Below, in pieces: positions 49,860 through 64,000 of a stretch of 64,000 bases of DNA (within the stretch, counting starts at the first letter, position 1; every line of letters starts with the position of its first letter). Both the position numbers and the translations under genes were made by a program. The stretch is taken from the NCBI GenBank assembly GCA_037975125.1, contig CM075857.1:88735199-88799198 (forward strand), given 5' to 3'. The notes under the pieces are model-generated. The model saw only the letters and a program-made list of their open reading frames with translations. It made no database searches and was not told the origin of the DNA. The DNA comes from Latrodectus hesperus. Taxonomy: Eukaryota; Arthropoda; Arachnida; Araneae; Theridiidae.

Positions 49860-51568
49860 GAAAAAATGTTATAATTAAAAAAGACTCTTAAGTACATAAT
49901 TATTGTTCATCAAATCTGGTTAAATATATCAAAGCTTTCTGCTTAAGAAATATTTCAGTTCAAAGAAATAATGATATTCTAATTTTCCACCCACGATGTG
50001 TAAATTTATAAAATTTTAAAAGATGATTATTAAAATCTGAAAACAGTAATTGTTTAAAAAAAATAAACACTTTTTATTAAATATCCTTCAATTTTCTTTT
50101 ATTTCAACTGAAATCATGCTGAAAACATAACAGTATAACTATTTATATATTCATAATGCATTTTCATGGAAAGCATATTTATAAAGTATTAATTAAATTT
50201 TTTTGTAATATTTATATATCTTAGATTATAAAAGTTTCTCAGTTAGTCACATACTTCCATTTTAGACTATGTTTTGTGGGGAAAAGGTTTAACTAGTTTG
50301 AAAGAAAATCAATATTTACATAGGTTTTATACTTAATAATTATGTAAGAAAAACATATTGAAATAGTATGGAAGTGAATTGCTTTTAAATAGTTTAATAA
50401 AACCAAACTTTCAACTGTAAAAAATCCTTTTATACCATAATATTGTTGTAAAATATATCCGTACAATTCCTAAAGTTCTTATTTAAACTAGTAAAATATT
50501 TTACTACCTATTTCTAAATATAAAAATAAATCATAAAATCGAGTTGAATTGTGTTGTTTAAGGTATGAATAAAAAAGATTTTCTGGAATGGATACATGGA
50601 AATTCAAATATATCAATAACAGCTTTGATATACACCAATATAAAATATTAATGAAAAAGAGTATACATTTTTATGGTGAAAGCAAAAGTTAGAAATCATT
50701 TGAAAAAGTATTCGAAAAATTAATAAAAAGAATCCTAAAATATAAGAAGTAAATCGTCTACTGAATAAGCTTGGTTTCGTTTCTAAAATTCTAGAAATCA
50801 AAATTTAAAACAACAGACCTTACACATAATAAATTAGATTTTATCCTCATAGTATGAAACTTAGTTGCAAGTTTGAAATATGTTCTGGAAAAGTTTATAT
50901 TTTATGTCATGAACTTTATATACTTGAAGAAAAATAAATAGAAACGAATAAAAAATTAAAACTGTAATAGTAAATATTCTATAAACCTTTCAAAAATTTA
51001 ATTGAATTTTTTTTTGATAAAAATGCATCGAAATTTACTTACGATTATTTACATTATGAAATTAATAGCTCATAAATTTTATTTTATTCAGTTATTATAA
51101 TATACAACATACTCAGGTAACTAATTTAAAATCAAAAAAATTTCATCAAAACTTTAGAGGCTATATATGTATTGAAAATAATGAAATTGAAATTATGTAT
51201 ACATACTTTCAATTACATTATTTTTGCTTATGTTTTACACATAGAATTATTTAATTTTTAAATAATGTTTAAAATATGTTCAAGATCGAAAATAATTTAT
51301 TTGTTTATTCAGCAAAAATAATGCATATAAATTTGTACTCATAATATACATGAGTAATAATAAAAATAAAAATCATAGAAAAACTTAAAAGATAATATCG
51401 CTTTAAATAATTGAAAACAGAAAAATAACATTCGAGAACTTCAGAAAAAATAAGTAGAATAATTAAAAATGAACTGTTCGTTTGGATCCATATCTAAACA
51501 GCGTAACATTTAAAGGAGTAGTTAAATGTTGTTAAATATTATAGTTAAGATTAGTGTGTAAACTTGAA

Positions 51569-51635
51569 TTTTCCATCTGATAGAAATAAAAAATAAAATA
51601 AATAATTTTATTTTTTATTTCTATCTGATGGAAAA
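51569..51635. repeat. 31-bp inverted repeat, 5-base loop
   Basis: Arms 51569-51599 and 51605-51635 pair with a single mismatch; the outer part contains the word TTTTCCATCTGATAG. Direct copies of TTAGTGTGTAAA / TTAGTGTATAAA flank it on the outside (about 51551 and 51642). It may be a small hairpin element or a fold-back generated in place. Confidence 0.85.
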
Positions 51636-53083
51636 TCCAAATTAGTGTATAAAAATATTTGATTCAAGCTAAGCGAAGTTGATTAAAATTTTAGTGAATC
51701 AGTAATATGATGATAAAGTTTTTATCATAAAACCTTCACGCAGTCTTTTGAAACGGTATTTCATCGAAAAACAAGAAACATTTGTTTTAATAATTTTTTT
51801 TAATTAGAGAATTTTATAAGAAACTCAGAGAGTTCCACATTTCTTCATTTAGTTCTGCTATTAATATAATATATATTAATTACATGACTCAGAATAATTC
51901 CGTTTCGACGAATAAAAAGTGAAGTATGAAAGAAAAAATTCAAGACAAATTGTAGTCAAATTGATACACTTGGAAACATGCATCATATTTTTTTCAGATA
52001 GTTTTTTTTTCTAAAACTGTTTTCTTTTTGAAATAAGGAAAACATTTTAGTCAGTTAAAAGGAAACAAAATTTAAAGCATGAAGGGAACAGCATATCAGG
52101 CCATGAAGAATATTTTCCTTGAGAAAGAAAAGGATAATGAAATAATGAAATTAGTGTGCAAAAAACTTTTTATATAAACAGTTGTGGCATCTCATTTTCA
52201 AAAACCTTGATAAACACTGCTTCATCTAAGTTTCGAATATATTCAGACGTATTCTGTCATCCTCATTGTAGATGTTTCTTTTTTGTTAAAATTTCGCTAA
52301 GTATGAAAGAATGGTGTTTTTGTTTCCATTTTTCTCTCGTTAAACATCTTAGTTTACAAATTTATATTTTATGTCTTTTTTTCTACGGCTTCTTCTAAAT
52401 GCTTAAATGTTTTAATTTTATTGAAGGTATAAATTCAAATATTAAGAATTATAAATTTAAAAGTAAGTTTTCGAAATTTATTGCGTAATTGGTAGCAAAA
52501 TAATAGAAAGAAATACGTAACAAACGTTTTTAGTGAAAAAAAATCTCACACTACATTATTTTACTCCCAAAAATGTATGACAAATCTTATGAATGTTTCA
52601 ATAAATATTGAGTAAAAATACAAAAATGGGTAAAAACAGAAATTTCTTTCTGAATATTACGCTTTTTTCACTGTCATTATTTAATAATATTTTTTATTTT
52701 CTATTTTCATCCTTATAATAATCAATTTTATTAATTTCAGAAAATTAATGCTTTCTAACTTCAATATTTTTAATTATCTTAATAAATTAATATTGAATTA
52801 AATTTTTTCTCCGTGTTATCTTCTCAGATATTACCATTTGAATCAAAAAACATTCATTTTAAGCTAATATATATTTCCTACCGTATTGTTATTAGCAAAT
52901 TAAAAAAAAATACAGCAATGTGGAAATTAAAAACTGCATTTTCATTGCTATGCTTTTATAAATAGCTTCATTTCATTATTAAATTTGCAATTCAAGACAA
53001 AATTATATCTATCACTTTTAAAATAAATTAAAATGCTACAACTCAATTAATTATTAAATAATTTTCATATAATCTATGCGAAG

Positions 53084-53168
53084 AATATTTACAATATTTT
53101 TTTTAGTTTTTATCATAATTTAATTTTAAAAAAATATTTGCAATATATTTTTTTAGTTTTTATCAAAA
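53084..53168 (+). repeat. Tandem duplication, about 35-bp unit, 49-bp period
   Basis: AATATTTACAATATT...TTTAGTTTTTATCATAA (from 53084) recurs as AATATTTGCAATATA...TTTAGTTTTTATCAAAA (from 53133) with three or four differences. Confidence 0.75.
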
Positions 53169-55546
53169 TAAAGCATAGTAGCTGTATTCCGTAAAATTTT
53201 CATGAAAATTATCACACAAACTTATTTTTATACATAAATTTAATTTTTAGCTAATAAATCCCTAAACTCTCATCTGTGTTACGGGATTATTTTATTCATT
53301 TATTTATTGGAGAAATTTAAATTTAATTTCGTTTTTTTTATTTAATTGAAACATTTATTTTCTTGCCTCACTACAGCTATCAAATTATTTACTCAAAATA
53401 TCAAATTCAAGGAAGACAGAAACTTCTAATGTGTAAAATAAACAATAACAAAATAATATCGAGCTAATAATCGTAATGATTTAAAAAAATTGGCGTGATT
53501 ACTGAAAAAACATTTTGCATAGTATTGTTATTTATAACTAATTTTTCCCGTTAAATTTCTAGATAAGATTAGTAAAGTAAATTAGTAATGTAAATGCGGA
53601 ATATTTAAGGTATAATAATGTAAATGCTATGAAATTGAATATGAAGATATCAAAATACCCACATACTGTGTTTTTATTTTTATTTTAAAAAAATGTATGT
53701 TTTCATAACATATATAGAAATATATGTTTGATCGTAAGCTTTCAGAAAACACATTGATACACATATTATGTAAAAAGTATAAATAATATATAATACATAA
53801 AATTGTACATTGAAAAACCTAATTTTGATCTAGTGATTTACGGAATACAAATTTATTTTTATTTTAAAATTACCTTATGTGCAATTGTAATGAATTTACA
53901 CATCTAAAGTAAACTGTTTTAATGTAATATTTATATTACATATAATGTACTTAGAGATTAATTACTAATTCTAAATTTATTGTTTTTATATCTTTGAAGA
54001 CATTGCAAAAATTTTATAAATTTTCAAAAAAGTTATAGTATAATTTATCGTATTGTGCTATAATAATATTTATATAAGAAATAGCAAAATGCTTATGCAA
54101 AATATAGTGTTATATATAACGATTAAAATTCCTTCTGATATTAAGTTTCATTGATACTTTTAACTTATAGACAAACTAAATGAGCAGAATTTAATATTTA
54201 AAGCAGCTGATTATATACATAACTTAATCAAAAACTATAAGATACTGGTGTGAGAAATACTTTTGAAAAATTAATTATTAAAACTTTCTCATAATTATAA
54301 ACTAATATATTTAGCAACTTTATTCTATAATTTATTAATGTTAGTATCAGTAAGTTAAGTTATGAACTAAATGTTACTTCAGATAGAATTTAAAATATTT
54401 AATATTAAAAATATTATATAATTATTAAATGCATTTTTATTTATATAAAGAACAGAAATTTTACTTCAGAGATATTTGAATGAAAAATTTCTAATTGATA
54501 AAGATAAAGTTCCTTTTTTCTTATAAATTTTGTTATAATAGAAATACTTAGTAATTATAAATTTATTGATTTTCAATCCATTTAGATAATACAAATATTA
54601 TTATTATTTACAAAATGAATTATGATAAGTGATAATGTTTTAATCTTGAATTAAAAAATTCCCATAAAATTCAATGTGTAAGTAAATATTAATTTCACCT
54701 TCATCCCAGATAATTAATTCTTTGATTCTTTTAGTTTAATTTCAACATATTGTTTAGCATAATTTAGGCTTTTAAAGTATAAGTAATTTAATAACTATAT
54801 ATTTTGTCAAAAATTTAAAGGTATTGTTCTAAAAGATATTTTTTTGTTATTTAATAGTTAAAATTTTACTTTTATTGTATAGTATCTCAAACAATATCAC
54901 TTAAATTATTTTCACGATGTCATATTTATATATTTAAAACGTTTTTTATAATCAATTTAATACAATTACTATCATTTTAAACAATAAAATTTCTGGTATA
55001 TTTTAAAATAAAATTTAAAAAATAAATTAATAAAATTCTCTAATAAATGTTTTATTTAATTTGTGTAAAATTCTTACTTTTCAGATTTTTAAAATAAAAA
55101 TATTTAATTAACACAGTGTTATGATATTTTATTTAATATTACACATTCTTATATTTATTTAATAACAAACGTTGATGCAGATAATTAATAATTACAGTTT
55201 AAATGCATTATCACTTTTTAGTATAATATCTTTTTGATAAATGAACTTCTTTACTCAGACATCTGAAACGTCTGGCATTATCTTAAATATTAATGCCAAT
55301 TATATATTAATCTTTCTATTATAAATAATAGTAACATATAAACAGATTGGAGTTGGATAAAATAATATCAAAACTTATAATGACTATATATTTAGAAGTT
55401 AAAAATAAGTTAAGCACATCTATTAATTCTATGTGCAAATAAATACAGTAAACATAAAATTAAAAAAATTGGTATGTTAATAGAATTTTGTGAACAGAAA
55501 TAAGTGTTAAAAAGACTCATTTCTGAATTCAAAGCATTACATAGCT

Positions 55547-55595
55547 TATATCAAATTATTATATAGTTAAAGTAATTATATAATAATTTGATATA
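55547..55595. repeat. 19-bp inverted repeat, 11-base loop
   Basis: Arms 55547-55565 and 55577-55595 (TATATCAAATTATTATATA and its complement) are perfectly paired. The sequence is A+T-rich, so chance is less strongly excluded than for the other palindromes. Confidence 0.7.
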
Positions 55596-56402
55596 CGTAT
55601 TTATTGTTTTAAATTTCTTAACGAATCAAATGTCATTTATAAATTAATTCATCCATTTTTTTAATTATAGGAATAATAAATTTTATTTTTTGTGTAAAAT
55701 AAATAAATATTTATCCGTTTGTTTCATAAACGTTTTATGATTCTAATGACATATATATATTTTGTGCATAATTTCATTTAAATATTTAATAATTAATAAA
55801 TGTCTTCATTAAGTTCTGATGTCTTTTTCTTTTACATATTTAAATATTCACATTTTTTGTCAAGTTAATCTAATTAATGATCACAAAACGTTTTGAGGAA
55901 ACTAAGATTAAATGAGTTCATACCTTGAATGTGCCCTTCTTCTGATAAAATCTCTAATTTTTATCGTAGCCATTAAATTAAGTTTTGTTTTATTGGGCCA
56001 TTAGATAAAGTTTCATTAGATTAAGATAGCCATTAGATCAGTCTTTTTAGCTTTTATTTTTTATAAAATATTTTCCGTAAAGAAATTTCTAAGTATTATT
56101 ACTTGAAGGTAAGCTATTGCAAATTATTCATGTACATGATATAGATCACAGAAATTTATTTATGGGCAATTTCTTTTACTTACTGTAAGAATATTTTTTG
56201 AAGTCTTACAGATTTAAGTCATATATTTAGTTTCAAAACTACATATAGTTGAAAAATGTAAAAGCATAATTTAGAATATATTAATTAAAGGCTACTTAAG
56301 CTAACTGAATTAAATAATCCATTCCCTAAATTAAATGAAAATGAAATTTCTAAAAATTAATGAAAATAATGTGTCATTCTATTTAACTCAATAATTTAAG
56401 TA

Positions 56403-56472
56403 AATAAAAATGTCACACACATTTTAAATAATATATTTAAATATTATTTAAAATGTGTATGACATTTTTATT
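56403..56472. repeat. 31-bp inverted repeat, 8-base loop
   Basis: Arms 56403-56433 and 56442-56472 pair with one mismatch and contain the word AAAATGTCACACACATTTTA / its complement with ATACAC. It has the size and form of a miniature fold-back element. Confidence 0.85.
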
Positions 56473-56650
56473 AAAAAAGTTATTGTAATATTATTTTATA
56501 ATTAAATTTATTTTATATATAATATTTAAATTTATTATAATATTTATTTAAATAAAATATTATAATGTTTTTAAATATAATACTCTCTCTTATTTTAATG
56601 CTTAAATATAGATATCTATAAATATATTTACATATAAACTCTAAACTCTG

Positions 56651-63525
<6,875 letters not shown>

Positions 63526-63533
63526 ATATATAT

Positions 63534-63606
<73 letters not shown>
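63526..63606. repeat. (TA)n microsatellite
   Basis: About 80 bases of TA repeat with one phase break (ATATAATATA near 63541). A short duplication ACCCTTTAGTTT follows at 63607 and 63628. Confidence 0.92.
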
Positions 63607-63609
<3 letters not shown>

Positions 63610-64000
63610 CTTTAGTTTATATATTTACCCTTTAGTTTTCAAAGCAAGGATTTTTACAAATATATAAACTTATAATATTTTACTTAAATTTACTGAAGTC
63701 AGAACTGGAGTTCAATAAAAAAATTTAAGTGCAAAGAATGTAGGCCTCCTTTTGGTTTTTTTAAAAATATTGGAGAAATTTTTATTTTTACCATTGCTAA
63801 AAATAAAAATTTCTCCAAAATTTTAAAGCTTAAATATACATATGTGTGAATATATTTTTATATCTTACTTAACTTATTCTTGTCCTTTTAAAGTAAAAAA
63901 AATTATTTTACCAAATTTTAAATTTATACAAATTGAAAAATGTCTAATAAATTTTTTATTTTATCTAAGCAACAATTTTTTCCTAAATTTCAGTATTTAA
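63607..64000. other. A+T-rich DNA, no gene seen
   Basis: Contains the inverted repeat at 63770-63818 and nothing else recognisable. Confidence 0.55.
63770..63818. repeat. Perfect 21-bp inverted repeat, 7-base loop
   Basis: Arms 63770-63790 (TTGGAGAAATTTTTATTTTTA) and 63798-63818 are exact complements. The outer TTGGAGAAA part is complex enough to make chance unlikely. Arm and loop sizes match the hairpin at 5699-5747, but the sequences differ. Confidence 0.82.

Larger units (their letters stand above)
48561..56640. other. A+T-rich DNA, no gene seen; several palindromes
   Basis: Eight kilobases with no recognisable gene, RNA or coding transposon. It does hold four strong inverted repeats (49811-49859, 51569-51635, 55547-55595, 56403-56472) and a short tandem duplication (53084-53168), listed separately. 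Open frames at 50613-50801 and 52156-52398 look random. Confidence 0.5.

Overview
The window is eukaryotic, very A+T-rich and almost gene-free. I see no host protein-coding exon, rRNA, intact tRNA or bacterial-style operon that I can support. Everything clearly recognisable is a mobile element or a simple repeat. The mixture is typical of a large arthropod genome: Tc1/mariner, piggyBac, Ty1/copia, an LTR-retrotransposon derivative, a LINE carrying RNase H, tRNA-derived SINE-like repeats and many long (TA)n tracts. By gestalt I favour a spider or other chelicerate, but that is an inference; no host marker gene confirms it.

Layout. 1-9 kb: A+T-rich DNA with one GC-richer island (about 1.14-1.8 kb), a SINE-like repeat on the minus strand (3.28-3.52 kb), a possible second SINE (4.9 kb), a perfect hairpin (5.70 kb) and a long (TA)n. 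9.06-9.59 kb: a 533-bp miniature LTR element (LTR, primer site, short leader, truncated LTR) with a 4-bp target duplication. 9.6-17.4 kb: A+T-rich, with (TA)n at 12.4 kb. 17.46-18.72 kb: an internally deleted piggyBac element bounded by TTAA that keeps the start and the zinc-finger end of the transposase. 19.03-20.63 kb: a complete-looking mariner-like element with about 156-bp inverted repeats and one in-frame stop, inserted in a (TA)n tract. 20.6-40.7 kb: A+T-rich DNA with two more GC-richer islands (24.4-25.2 and 39.6-39.9 kb), degraded Tc1 remnants, several microsatellites, diverged tandem duplications and hairpins. 40.76-45.23 kb: a Ty1/copia retrotransposon with both LTRs and a GTTTT target duplication; its gag-pol frame is broken by an integrase deletion, two further frameshifts and one stop. 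45.98-48.56 kb: a degraded Tc1-like element (minus) split by the 3' part of a LINE (plus). 48.6-64 kb: A+T-rich DNA with several strong palindromes, a second copy of the SINE-like repeat (56.65-56.83 kb) and more (TA)n.

How the parts relate. None of the element proteins here appears functional as written. The copia copy lacks the integrase catalytic glutamate, the piggyBac copy lacks the catalytic core, the mariner has a nonsense codon, and the Tc1 and LINE pieces are frameshifted. Some copies look young. The two LTRs of the miniature element differ by one inserted base over their shared part, and the mariner inverted repeats are nearly identical. This suggests recent activity of related autonomous copies elsewhere in the genome. 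I found no convincing new multi-gene system. The most interesting items are the miniature LTR element, the two-ended piggyBac derivative with repeated CGGGTCA/TGACCCG palindromes, the mariner with its unusual D-D spacing, and the GC-rich islands that may be conserved non-coding elements.
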